A DNA stretch of 64,000 nucleotides from Alistipes sp. (GTDB taxonomy: Bacteria; Bacteroidota; Bacteroidia; Bacteroidales; Rikenellaceae), in contig JAGBAX010000028.1 in assembly GCA_017938765.1 (NCBI GenBank), positions 62,001 through 126,000 of the forward strand, given 5' to 3'. The stretch's first letter is position 1. Every line of letters begins with the position of its first letter. Both the position numbers and the translations under genes were made by a program. This document shows, in pieces, positions 34,559 to 43,293 of this stretch. Under the pieces are notes generated by a model. The model searched no databases and was not told where the DNA came from. It saw nothing but the letters and a program-made list of their open reading frames with translations.

Positions 34559-37201
34559 ATGATGAGAAATACTTTTAAATATCTAATCCTTTCGGTGTTG
34601 GCATTTTTGTCGCTTACAGTGTCAGCACAGCAAGAGACAAAAGAGAGCCGTAACGACCGCAAGAAGGCGCGTACAGAGTTGCGCGAGGCTATTCGTAACG
34701 CCAAACCTGCAGTAGCAGCCAAAAAGGGTGGCACTGTAAATATTGCAGAGAACCCAGACGACAATTTTGTTGTACCACAGGGCGCTGAGTACCTCAATAG
34801 CAAGGAGCAGAAGCTCTACCACATCCGAAAAGTCAACATTCACGGTGTGAAGTATCTGAACCACGACATTCTCCGCTCTGCATCAGGCCTTGTTCCGGGC
34901 GATTCGGTCTATCTTCCTGGTCCATTTATTCAGAATGCAGCAAACCGTCTTTGGATGCAGCGATATTTTGAGGATATCCAGATTGGTGCTACTATTGAGG
35001 GCGACAGCCTTGACCTTGAGGTAGTGCTCAAGGAGCGTCCGCGAGTAATGAACTGGAAGATTGCCGGCGTACCAAAGAGCAAGAGCGCCGACCTTATTAA
35101 CGAGCTGAAGCTCAAGCGCGGACACGAGCTGTCGGACTATGTCCTTGACAAGAACTCAAAGCTCATTAAGAAGCACTTTTCTGATAAGGGTTTCCGCAAC
35201 TGCGAGGTTACTGCTACATATGAGCAAGATACAGTAATTACTCAAGGTGTCAATGTAACATTCCACGTAAAGAAGAATCCTCGCGTGAGAATCGGTGCAA
35301 TCACTTTTGAGGGTAATAATAACTTTGAGGGCAAGCGCCTTGAGCGCACCTTTAAGAAGACCCACCGCGTGAGCATCAAGTTCTGGCAGGCAACAAAGCT
35401 GCTTGAGCCTGATTATGAGGAGGATAAAGAGCTTCTTATCGACTTCTACAACTCAAAGGGTTTCCGTAATGCGCACATCCTTTCAGACTCAATTTACAAG
35501 ATTGACGACAAGCGAATAGGTATCCACATTGCCCTTAGCGAGGGTAACAAGTACTATATCCGCAATGTAAACTGGGTAGGAAACTCTCGCTATGAGACTG
35601 AGCACCTTGACAAGCTCCTCTCTGTCAAGAAGGGCGATGTATACGACAAGAAGTCTATCCACAAGCGACTCGGTATCGGCAAGGAGGCAAATCCAGACGA
35701 TATGTCTATCTCAAGCCTCTATCAGAACGAGGGTTACCTCGTTTCGCAGATTGAGCCAGCCGAGATTGTCGTTGGTGCAGACTCTTTGGACCTTGAGTTG
35801 CGAGTATTTGAGGGTAAGCAGTTTACTATCAACAATGTGGGCATTTCGGGCAATATGCGCGTGGATGACGAGGTTATCCGCCGTGAGCTATATACCCGTC
35901 CGGGCGAGCTGTACAACCGCGCACTGCTTATGCAGACCATCCGTACCCTTGCAGGTATGCAGCACTTTAACGAGGAGGCTATCATGCCAGATATCAAGCT
36001 CGTTCAGGGTGCATCAGACCTTGTAGATATCAACTGGCCACTTGAGGAGAAGGCTTCAGACCAGTTCAACATCGCTGCAGGTTGGGGTTCGGGAACATTC
36101 GTAGGTTCTGTGGGTATTACTCTTAACAACCTCTCTGTGCGCAACTTCTTCAATAAGAGAGCTTGGAGACCTTACCCTATGGGTCAGAATCAGCGACTCT
36201 CCATCTCTGGTCAGACAAACGGTACATACTACAAGGCACTCTCTGTAAGCTTCTCAGAGCCTTGGCTTGGTGGTCGTAAGCCAAACTCACTCACAGTATC
36301 GGGTCACCTTTCAGAGTCTAACGACGCCTACTACCCTTGGCAGCGCGCTACGACATACTTCCGTAGCTATGGCGTGGCCGTTGGTCTTGGTAAGCGACTC
36401 TCTTGGCCAGACCCATACTTCCAGCTCTATGCCGAGCTTTCATATTTGAGATATGGTCTTAAGGGCTATACATCGTTCATCATGGAGAACGGTAATGCGA
36501 ATACCCTCGCACTTAAGTTTGTCCTTGGACGTAACTCTACCGACCAGCCAATCTATCCTCGCCGAGGCTCAGATATCTCATTCTCACTACAGATTACCCC
36601 ACCATTCTCAGCATTTGATGGTAAGGATTATGCCGATAATACCCTATCTGAACAGGATCGTTGGCGTTGGATTGAGTTCCACAAGTGGCAGTTCAAGGCG
36701 CAGTGGTTCCAGGCTCTTACCCGCAATAACAACCTTGTGCTGATGGCTAAAGCCGAGATGGGATTCTTGGGTCACTATAATAAGAATAAGGTATCTCCAT
36801 TTGAGCGATTCCAGGTCGGTGGTGACGGTATGACAGGCTATAGCATCTATGGTGTAGATATTATCTCACTGCGTGGTTACGAGGATGGCGACCTTGACCC
36901 TATGGGTACTCGCTACTCTATCGGATACAATAAGTATACAGTCGAGCTTCGCTACCCTATCATTCTCAAGCCTTCATCACAGATTTATGTTCTTGGCTTC
37001 CTTGAGGGTGGTAACGGATTCTCATCATGGAAGGACTTCTCACCATTCAAGATTAAGCGTTCTGCCGGTGTGGGTGTACGTCTATACCTGCCTATCGTAG
37101 GAATGCTCGGTATTGATTGGGGTTACGGATTTGACCCTGCCGCTGGTCAGACATCACGCAGTGGTAGCCAGTTCCACTTTGTTATCGGACAGAACTTCTA
37201 A
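34559..37201 (+). CDS. bamA: Outer membrane assembly factor BamA (Omp85)
   Basis: 880 residues from ATG 34559 (34562 is equally likely; a GTG at 34550 is less so). Signal peptide ends VSA-QQ. POTRA-like repeats fill about 85-450 (KVNIHGVKYLNHDIL, VRIGAITFEGNNNF, NNVGISGNMRVDDEVI), then the 16-strand barrel with GDGMTGYSIYG, SLRGYEDGDL (the lid-loop VRGF region reads SLRGYE) and a terminal FHFVIGQNF ending in F. It folds barrels into the outer membrane with BamD. It ends the uppS unit's large genes and precedes two Skp chaperones. Confidence 0.96.
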   Translation: MMRNTFKYLILSVLAFLSLTVSAQQETKESRNDRKKARTELREAIRNAKPAVAAKKGGTVNIAENPDDNFVVPQGAEYLNSKEQKLYHIRKVNIHGVKYLNHDILRSASGLVPGDSVYLPGPFIQNAANRLWMQRYFEDIQIGATIEGDSLDLEVVLKERPRVMNWKIAGVPKSKSADLINELKLKRGHELSDYVLDKNSKLIKKHFSDKGFRNCEVTATYEQDTVITQGVNVTFHVKKNPRVRIGAITFEGNNNFEGKRLERTFKKTHRVSIKFWQATKLLEPDYEEDKELLIDFYNSKGFRNAHILSDSIYKIDDKRIGIHIALSEGNKYYIRNVNWVGNSRYETEHLDKLLSVKKGDVYDKKSIHKRLGIGKEANPDDMSISSLYQNEGYLVSQIEPAEIVVGADSLDLELRVFEGKQFTINNVGISGNMRVDDEVIRRELYTRPGELYNRALLMQTIRTLAGMQHFNEEAIMPDIKLVQGASDLVDINWPLEEKASDQFNIAAGWGSGTFVGSVGITLNNLSVRNFFNKRAWRPYPMGQNQRLSISGQTNGTYYKALSVSFSEPWLGGRKPNSLTVSGHLSESNDAYYPWQRATTYFRSYGVAVGLGKRLSWPDPYFQLYAELSYLRYGLKGYTSFIMENGNANTLALKFVLGRNSTDQPIYPRRGSDISFSLQITPPFSAFDGKDYADNTLSEQDRWRWIEFHKWQFKAQWFQALTRNNNLVLMAKAEMGFLGHYNKNKVSPFERFQVGGDGMTGYSIYGVDIISLRGYEDGDLDPMGTRYSIGYNKYTVELRYPIILKPSSQIYVLGFLEGGNGFSSWKDFSPFKIKRSAGVGVRLYLPIVGMLGIDWGYGFDPAAGQTSRSGSQFHFVIGQNF

Positions 37202-37259
37202 TGGCAATATTTTTGAAACAGAGGGCGTTATATATTAAACACTAAAAAACTGAGAGATT

Positions 37260-37766
37260 ATGAAACGAATTATCATTGCCATTTGCGCTCTACTTATCTC
37301 TGTGTCAGCAGCCACTGCACAGAAGTATATCGTTGTTGATAGCGAGAAGATTTTCCGCTCCATGACCGACTATAACACCGCTATGACAACCCTTGACAAC
37401 CTTGCCAAGGAGTATCAGACAAAGGTAGATGCAACATATGCCGAGGTGGAGAGCCTCTATAACACATACATCGCGCAGAAGGCGAACCTCTCTACCACAC
37501 AGCGAAACGCTAAGGAGCAGGAGATTCTTGCTAAGGAGAAGGCTGCAGCCGAGTATCAGGAGTCAATCTTTGGCAACGATGGCGTGATGATGAAAAAGCG
37601 TATTGAGCTTATACAGCCTATCCAGAAGCGTGTCTTTAGTGCTATTGATAGCTACGCCAAGGCGGGTGGGTATGATATGGTACTTGATAGCGCTGCTAAT
37701 GCCGCTATGCTCTACAGCTCTGAGAGCGTAAACCACACACAGAAAATTATTGAATTACTCAAATAA
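37260..37766 (+). CDS. OmpH/Skp-family periplasmic chaperone (first copy)
   Basis: 168 residues. Signal peptide with ATA-Q cleavage near 21, then IVVDSEKIFRSM at the N-terminus and a long coiled coil (about 40-125), typical of Skp, which forms trimers that hold unfolded barrel proteins for BamA. Its position after bamA supports that. The 11 nt gap to the second copy suggests gene duplication, though the two are quite diverged. Confidence 0.9.
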   Translation: MKRIIIAICALLISVSAATAQKYIVVDSEKIFRSMTDYNTAMTTLDNLAKEYQTKVDATYAEVESLYNTYIAQKANLSTTQRNAKEQEILAKEKAAAEYQESIFGNDGVMMKKRIELIQPIQKRVFSAIDSYAKAGGYDMVLDSAANAAMLYSSESVNHTQKIIELLK

Positions 37767-37777
37767 CACAAACACTT

Positions 37778-38299
37778 ATGAAAAAAATCTTTAAACTAAC
37801 CCTCGTTCTTGCGATGGTATTTTGCTCAGCAGACGTATTTGCACAGAAGCTTGCAAGCGTAAACACACAGGAGATCTTCGCCGTAATGCCAGAGACCAAA
37901 GAGATGCAGACCCAGCTTGACGCATTTGGCAAGGAGCTTCAGGAGCAGCTTGAGGCTATTCAGGTTGAGTTCAACAATCGCTATGCTGAGTTTGAGAAGA
38001 ACCAGGCTACCATGAACCCAACAGTAAAGCAGATGAAGCAGTCAGAGCTTAATGGCCTTCAGGAGCGCTATGCACAGTTCCAGCAGATTGCTCAGCAGGA
38101 CTTTGCTAAGAAGCAGCAGGAGCTTGCAGCACCTATTCAGGAGAAGCTTGATGCAGCTATCTCAAAGGTTGCTAAGGCAGCTGGCTACGCAGCAGTCTTT
38201 GACGCTATGGCTTTCGTATATAGCGACGCTGCTCAGGTTGTAAATATCAACGCCGCAGTAAAGAAGGAGCTCGGCATTACTGACGCACCAGCACAGTAA
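37778..38299 (+). CDS. OmpH/Skp-family periplasmic chaperone (second copy)
   Basis: 173 residues. Signal peptide (VFA-QK), then KLASVNTQEIFAVMPETKEMQTQL and a Gln/Glu-rich coiled coil (about 45-125), ending with AAGYAAVFDAMAFVYSDAAQVVNI, the strand that builds the trimer base. It is closer to the canonical Skp pattern than its neighbour. A G/C-rich terminator follows. Confidence 0.92.
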   Translation: MKKIFKLTLVLAMVFCSADVFAQKLASVNTQEIFAVMPETKEMQTQLDAFGKELQEQLEAIQVEFNNRYAEFEKNQATMNPTVKQMKQSELNGLQERYAQFQQIAQQDFAKKQQELAAPIQEKLDAAISKVAKAAGYAAVFDAMAFVYSDAAQVVNINAAVKKELGITDAPAQ

Positions 38300-38321
38300 G
38301 TAGCCGCAACAATAGTTCAAG

Positions 38322-38364
38322 GAGGGGGGGGGTAAAAAAAAGAGGTAACCCCCCCCTCTTTTTT
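38322..38364 (+). terminator. G-tract/C-tract terminator after skp
   Basis: GAGGGGGGGGG (38322-38332) pairs with the C8 stretch (38349-38356 plus TC) across a purine-rich loop; six T follow. The nine-G run may vary in length without harming pairing much. Confidence 0.85.
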
Positions 38365-38373
38365 GTCAAAAAA

Positions 38374-38405
38374 TTTGGTTTATATTATAAACTTGTTTAT
38401 ATTTG
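38374..38405 (+). promoter_or_regulatory. Promoter of the membrane protein-regulator pair
   Basis: TTTG (38374-38377), 20 nt, TATATTTG (38398-38405), 26 nt before ATG 38432. Confidence 0.7.
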
Positions 38406-38431
38406 CACTGTAAAACTTAAACAATAGCACT

Positions 38432-39043
38432 ATGGACAACCAGAAATCATTAGAGATTATCTCGCAGATGATTGCGGATACATCAAATCAGATTGAGCGC
38501 AACAGTGGCAAATACTTTCTTTGTTGGGGATATACCACCGTTGCAGTATCTATTTTTGAGTACTTTGTAATGTGTTTGCACCTCAACACGGCACTAATTT
38601 GGGCATGGTGGCTCATTCCAGTAATTGGCGGAGTGGCAACAGTGATCCTTGCCCGCAACGAAACCCCTACGCCTAAGTCCTATGTTGACCGCAGCATAAG
38701 CGCCGTATGGGCAGTCTTTGGAGCCTCTTCGCTCTATGCTTTTGTCGCTGCAGTAGTCTACAGCACATCAATGTTCTACCTCATTGTTCTGCTGATGGGT
38801 ATGGGTACTGTTATCACTGGCGCAATTTGCCAACATCGAAAGCTGACTCTATGCGGAGCTATCGCCATGCTACTCTCTCTAATCTTCCCTATTAAGCATA
38901 TTGCAATAAGAGATATCGGAGCAGAGAGATTTCAGAGCAATTCTGATTGGCTAATTTACAGCGATATTATTATCTTTGCAGTGATATTCCTCGTTATGAT
39001 GGTTATCCCAGGACATATCATGAACTGCAAAAGCAAAAAATAA
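38432..39043 (+). CDS. Membrane protein of unknown function paired with a regulator
   Basis: 203 residues. A cytoplasmic N-terminus (MDNQKSLEIISQMIADTSNQIERN) and about six transmembrane helices (28-48, 52-70, 90-112, 115-133, 138-155 and 176-195), ending in a short basic tail. No known family is named with confidence. Such small membrane proteins next to a winged-helix regulator recur in Bacteroidota; they may sense or respond to membrane stress. The regulator starts 2 nt later. Confidence 0.8.
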   Translation: MDNQKSLEIISQMIADTSNQIERNSGKYFLCWGYTTVAVSIFEYFVMCLHLNTALIWAWWLIPVIGGVATVILARNETPTPKSYVDRSISAVWAVFGASSLYAFVAAVVYSTSMFYLIVLLMGMGTVITGAICQHRKLTLCGAIAMLLSLIFPIKHIAIRDIGAERFQSNSDWLIYSDIIIFAVIFLVMMVIPGHIMNCKSKK

Positions 39044-39045
39044 CT

Positions 39046-39339
39046 ATGCTAAAGCCATTAGACCCACTCCTGCACTCTGAGCTGCGATTAGCAGTTATCT
39101 CAATACTTATCGGTGTTGAGGCTGCCGACTTTGTCTACATCAAACAGCACACAGGAGCAACGGCTGGCAATCTGAGCGTGCAGATAGATAAGCTCTATAA
39201 GGCGGGATATATAGATGTTGAGAAGGGATTTGTTGGTCGCAAGCCCCGCACCCTATGCAAAATTACGGATGTTGGCAGAACAGCCTTTAAACAGTATGTA
39301 GATGCTCTAAAGGATTATATATCAGTAAAGGAGGCCTAA
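39046..39339 (+). CDS. Winged-helix transcriptional regulator (HTH_27/MarR-like)
   Basis: 97 residues from ATG 39046; upstream in-frame sequence belongs to the membrane protein gene. LDPLLHSELRLAVISIL, then the recognition helix region TGATAGNLSVQIDKLYKAGYIDVEKGFVGRKPRTLCKITDVGRTAF with a wing. This is the one-domain regulator type that often controls its own operon. It is co-transcribed with the membrane protein and probably represses or tunes the pair. Its stop overlaps the converging EamA gene by 3-4 nt. Confidence 0.87.
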   Translation: MLKPLDPLLHSELRLAVISILIGVEAADFVYIKQHTGATAGNLSVQIDKLYKAGYIDVEKGFVGRKPRTLCKITDVGRTAFKQYVDALKDYISVKEA

Positions 39340-39351
39340 CGGTCTCCTTTA
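39326..39351. terminator. Bidirectional terminator over both stop codons
   Basis: Perfect TAAAGGAG (39326-39333) and CTCCTTTA (39344-39351). The loop holds the stop codons of the regulator (TAA, 39337-39339) and of the EamA gene (TAG on minus, 39336-39338). Confidence 0.65.
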
Positions 39352-40232
39352 TTATATGATGTGATGACAAGCCACACACCCACAAAGAGCACAGCGGCAA
39401 AGAGAATAGTATCTGCGTGTAGGCGGTCAAGCCCCATAGCCACCGACAGCGCCACAGCAAGAATAGGCTGAACATAGGTATACGTACTTGAGACTGTCGG
39501 CTGAACATATCGTAGCGAATAGTTCAGTAGCAGATTTGGCAGATATGTCGGCACTATAAGCACAAATAGCGCAGCCAACCATATATGGGTATCAAAACCC
39601 GTAAAATTAACCTCCGTCACACTGTGCCACCCAAAAGGCAATACAACTACAGCCGAGAGAGTGTATATAACACGCAGTAGCGTCGTTACCCGATACTTCG
39701 CAACAAGGCACTTGAAAAATACCATATAGAGTGCAGTCACAACGCCGCTTGTAAGAATCATCACATTACCAAGCAGTTCCGACTGCATATGGTGCATCGT
39801 CCCACCAGAGAGTACAACAGCCACGGCTCCAGCCATACCGAGTATAAGTCCCCATACACGCCTGCGGGTAAAACTATCAATGCCCGCAGCCACAGAGACT
39901 ATAAGTACAAGCAACGGAACAATAGTAGCGATAATAGAGCCGTCAATAGGTGAGGTGCGCGACATACCAAACATCATCAACAGCTTACGCATTACGCCCA
40001 TAAGCAGCGCAGCTACAATAATAAGTCCCCAATCCTTACTGTCAATTCTCTCGCCCGCCTGCCAAAGCCTTGGCACCCACGAGAGTGCTGCCGCCACAAG
40101 AAGCGACAGAGATACCATAGCCATCGGCTCTATGTAGCGACCGAGTAGTAGATTGTAAAACGGATAGTCACACGCCCAGACAATATTACACCCCAATAGC
40201 GCAATGTGCGCCCTCAACACTCCACCTTTCAT
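39336..40232 (-). CDS. EamA/DMT-family transporter
   Basis: 298 residues from ATG 40232 (MKGGVLRAHIALLG). A start 39 nt upstream, which the open frame allows, would fall in the heptamer repeat, so it was rejected. Ten transmembrane helices in two EamA halves, with PFYNLLLGRYIEPMAMVSL in the first and LRYVQPTVSSTYTYVQPILAVALSVAMG in the second. Family members export amino acids or metabolites; the substrate is unknown. It is monocistronic, converging on the regulator gene. Confidence 0.9.
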   Translation of the reverse strand: MKGGVLRAHIALLGCNIVWACDYPFYNLLLGRYIEPMAMVSLSLLVAAALSWVPRLWQAGERIDSKDWGLIIVAALLMGVMRKLLMMFGMSRTSPIDGSIIATIVPLLVLIVSVAAGIDSFTRRRVWGLILGMAGAVAVVLSGGTMHHMQSELLGNVMILTSGVVTALYMVFFKCLVAKYRVTTLLRVIYTLSAVVVLPFGWHSVTEVNFTGFDTHIWLAALFVLIVPTYLPNLLLNYSLRYVQPTVSSTYTYVQPILAVALSVAMGLDRLHADTILFAAVLFVGVWLVITSYNKGDR

Positions 40233-40267
40233 ACCAAAATAGTATCCAACAACTACGCCAGAATTAG

Positions 40268-40483
40268 CCATTAGCTGTTAGCCATTAGCCGTTAGCTTGC
40301 CTTCGGCAACCCTTCACCGCTCCGCCTCGGCAAAGCTCAATTAGAGTACCGCCCCATTTTGTTGTCAAAATGGTGCAGTTGCGGTGCATCGCGCAAAAAA
40401 GCAGTGGCGGATAGTACTAAAAGGTACAGCCGCCACTGGTTTATAAGGGATGTGACGCAAATGCGCCATTTTCACAACAAAAT
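40268..40483 (-). repeat. GTAC-hairpin/TIR repeat, copy 1
   Basis: Heptamers CCATTAG, CTGTTAG, CCATTAG, CCGTTAG (40268-40295), then CTTGCCTTCGGCAACCC and GCTCCGCCTCGGC. The core runs 40356-40483 with terminal inverted repeats ATTTTGTTGTCAAAAT (40356-40371) and ATTTTCACAACAAAAT (40468-40483), extended inward (ATGGTGCA/TGCGCCAT). It contains the hairpin CAGTGGCGG (40402-40410) with CCGCCACTG (40430-40438), capped by GTAC-taaaag-GTAC. The last TIR base is the first base of the ygiQ stop codon. Confidence 0.8.
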
Positions 40484-42183
40484 TATTTGAAGAAATATTG
40501 CTTCTGCTTTCTCTTCTCAGTCTGTGAGCGCGCTACATATACTTTTTGACCGGTATATGGATTTTCGCCTGTGTAGAACATAACAGATGAGAGGGTCATA
40601 GGCGTAGGGGTCAAGTCCTGCACCTGCTCAAGGGTGAAGTGGAGCTTGCCAAGCACCTTAACCGAGAGAGCCTTCATATCGCGCTCGTGGCAGCCAGGGT
40701 GTGACGAGATAAAGTATGGGATGAGCTGATATTTCAGATTATGCTCACGGCAGATACGGTTAAAGTCGCGGTTGAGTACCTCAAAAAGTGTAAACGACGG
40801 CTTACGCATAAGGTTCAACACCCCATCCTCAGTATGCTCTGGCGCAACCTTGAGCCTGCCAGATGTATGGTGAAGGATAACCTCCTTAAGGTAGTCGTTA
40901 TTCTCAAAGAGGTCGTAGCGAATACCACTGCCGATATATGCGTGCTTAACGCCCTTAACGGCACGAACTTTACGGTACAAATCAATCAGCGGACGGTGGT
41001 CGCGGTTAAGATTTGGGCATGGCTTTGGATGCAGGCACGATGGGCGTCGGCACTTGGCACACAGTTCGGTTTTCTTACCACCTAAGCGATACATATTTGC
41101 TGAAGGGCCTCCGACATCGGTTATCGTACCCCTAAAATCTGGCATAGCCACAACAGCCTCAACCTCTCGGAGTATAGAGGCCTCACTGCGCGAAGAGATA
41201 AACTTGCCTTGATGTGCCGAGATAGTGCAGAACGAGCAACCGCCAAAGCATCCTCGGTGGATATTTACCGAGTGACGAATCATCATCCACGCAGGAATAT
41301 CGCCACGTCCATTATAGCGTGGATGTGGCGCGCGCATATATGGAAGGTCAAAGGCATAATCTATCTGCTCTGTAGTAAGAGCTGCATTCATTGGGTTGAT
41401 AACCACAAACTTATCGCCCGTAGGTTCTACAAGGATATTCTCTGCTCGCAGCAGATTACTCTCCGTCTCAACAGTGACAAAGTTTTGCCCAAAAGCATGC
41501 TTATCCGCCTTACAGCGCTCAAAAGAGTTGAGAAAAATTGTTTTGCTCCTATCTAAACGCTCAACATACTCTTTATCCGCCACAAAGGCTACTTGACGAA
41601 TACCCCTTATGCGCTTGGGGTTAAATCCGCTGTGCATACTCTTTGCCACCTCACGCACCACCTGCTCGCCCATGCCGTAGAGCAGAAAGTCCGCTCCGCT
41701 ATCAATAAGGATAGATGGCATAAGGGTGTTTTTCCAGTAGTCGTAGTGCGTCACACGGCGAAGCGAAGCCTCAATGCCACCAATAAGCACTGGTGTATCT
41801 GGGAAGAGGCTCTTGAGAATCTTTGTATAGGTTGTAACGGTATAGTCGGGGCGAAAACCTGCCGCACCGCCAGCCGTATAGGCATCGTTGCTCCTCAGGC
41901 GGATATTTGCCGTATAGTGGTTTACCATTGAGTCCATAGCACCCGCGCTAACGCAGAAGCAGAGGCGAGGCCTACCGAGCTTCTTAAAGTCGCGCAAGTC
42001 ATCCCGCCAGTTTGGCTGTGGAACGACCGCTACGCGATATCCTTCTGCCTCAAAGAGTCGGCTGACGACAGCCGCGCCAAAGGATGGATGGTCAATATAG
42101 GCATCGCCAGTAAAGAGGATTATATCTACATAATCCCAGCCCAAAGCCTTCATCTCCTTTACTGTCGTTGGCAAGAATCCCAT
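40483..42183 (-). CDS. YgiQ-family radical SAM protein
   Basis: 566 residues. The iron-sulfur cluster motif HRGCFGGCSFCTISAHQGKF (C-x3-C-x2-C, about 316-323) binds S-adenosylmethionine; the N-terminal part with VDIILFTGDAYIDHPSFGAA resembles the B12-binding-like region of the family. A second cysteine set (CAKCRRPSCLHPKPCPN) may bind another metal. YgiQ proteins are widespread, but the substrate is not established. Last gene of the six-gene tgt operon, 3 nt after rluD; its stop touches a mobile-like repeat. Confidence 0.9.
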   Translation of the reverse strand: MGFLPTTVKEMKALGWDYVDIILFTGDAYIDHPSFGAAVVSRLFEAEGYRVAVVPQPNWRDDLRDFKKLGRPRLCFCVSAGAMDSMVNHYTANIRLRSNDAYTAGGAAGFRPDYTVTTYTKILKSLFPDTPVLIGGIEASLRRVTHYDYWKNTLMPSILIDSGADFLLYGMGEQVVREVAKSMHSGFNPKRIRGIRQVAFVADKEYVERLDRSKTIFLNSFERCKADKHAFGQNFVTVETESNLLRAENILVEPTGDKFVVINPMNAALTTEQIDYAFDLPYMRAPHPRYNGRGDIPAWMMIRHSVNIHRGCFGGCSFCTISAHQGKFISSRSEASILREVEAVVAMPDFRGTITDVGGPSANMYRLGGKKTELCAKCRRPSCLHPKPCPNLNRDHRPLIDLYRKVRAVKGVKHAYIGSGIRYDLFENNDYLKEVILHHTSGRLKVAPEHTEDGVLNLMRKPSFTLFEVLNRDFNRICREHNLKYQLIPYFISSHPGCHERDMKALSVKVLGKLHFTLEQVQDLTPTPMTLSSVMFYTGENPYTGQKVYVARSQTEKRKQKQYFFK

Positions 42184-42186
42184 ACC

Positions 42187-43293
42187 CTACTCGTTATACA
42201 AATTAGCACACTTAACGTAGTTATCCCAGCGCTCAATGACAGTCTGGAAGTCTGACGGTATAGCCGACTCAAAGATCATCTCCTCGCCCGTTACTGGGTG
42301 CACAAAGCCGAGCATTCGGGCGTGAAGAGCGTGGCGAGGCATAGCCTCAAAACAGTTTACAATAAACTGCTTATACTTTGAGAATGTTGTTCCCTTGAGA
42401 ATCTTATCACCGCCATATCGCTCGTCGTTAAAGAGTGGATGGCCGATATACTGCATATGTACACGAATCTGGTGTGTACGACCCGTCTCAAGGCGGCACT
42501 CAACAAGGGTCACATATCCATATCTCTTCAATACCTTATAGTGTGTCACGGCGTGTTTACCCTCCGAGCCATCAGCAAAGACATACATCTGGTGTCGGTT
42601 GCGAGGATTGCGGCCGATATTGCCAGTAATAGTACCCTCGTCCTGCTCAAAGTTACCCCACACAAGTGCCACATAGCGGCGCTTTGTCGTATGTAGGAAG
42701 AACTGGCGCGAAAGGTGGTTGCAGGCGTTAGGATTTTTGCCCACAACGAGTATTCCCGATGTGTTTTTATCTATACGATGTACAAGTCCTGCGCGCTCAT
42801 CGCCCTGCTGGAACATAGGGTTGTCCTGAAGATGAAAGGTAAGTGCATTGACCAGTGTACCCTCATAGTTTCCGTGACCTGGATGCACGCACATACCAGC
42901 CTCCTTGTTCACTACAATAACATCATCATCCTCATAGATAATGTCAATAGGAATATCCTGCGGAGTGAGCAGGCAGTTGTACTTCGGATACTCCATCTTA
43001 AGCACAATGTGGTCAAAGGGCTTAACCTTATACGAAGCCTTCTGCGGGCGGTCATTGACAAAGACATTACCGTTATCTACAGCGGTCTGTATGCGGTTGC
43101 GCGAGCAGTTCTCAATATGGGTAGAGAGGTATTTGTCAAGTCGCATCATCGACTGACCCTTGTCTACAGTTATTGAGAAGTGCTCATACAGGCCATTCTC
43201 GTCGGGCTTCTCGTCTGTTAGAAACTCGCGGCGAGGCGCGGGAGCAATTGCCTCCTCATCATCCAGCTCTATATCCTCTACAAAATCGCTCAT
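42187..43293 (-). CDS. rluD: RluD-like 23S rRNA pseudouridine synthase
   Basis: 368 residues. An acidic N-terminal extension (about 1-45), an S4 RNA-binding domain (MRLDKYLSTHIENCSRNRIQTAV, about 50-110), then the RluA catalytic domain with HRIDKNTSGILVV (catalytic D), GKHAVTHYKVL and TGRTHQIRVHMQYIGHPL. RluD-type enzymes modify helix 69, the same region whose residue RlmH methylates. A paralogue role (RluC) cannot be excluded. Starts at the last base of the PASTA gene. Confidence 0.9.
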   Translation of the reverse strand: MSDFVEDIELDDEEAIAPAPRREFLTDEKPDENGLYEHFSITVDKGQSMMRLDKYLSTHIENCSRNRIQTAVDNGNVFVNDRPQKASYKVKPFDHIVLKMEYPKYNCLLTPQDIPIDIIYEDDDVIVVNKEAGMCVHPGHGNYEGTLVNALTFHLQDNPMFQQGDERAGLVHRIDKNTSGILVVGKNPNACNHLSRQFFLHTTKRRYVALVWGNFEQDEGTITGNIGRNPRNRHQMYVFADGSEGKHAVTHYKVLKRYGYVTLVECRLETGRTHQIRVHMQYIGHPLFNDERYGGDKILKGTTFSKYKQFIVNCFEAMPRHALHARMLGFVHPVTGEEMIFESAIPSDFQTVIERWDNYVKCANLYNE

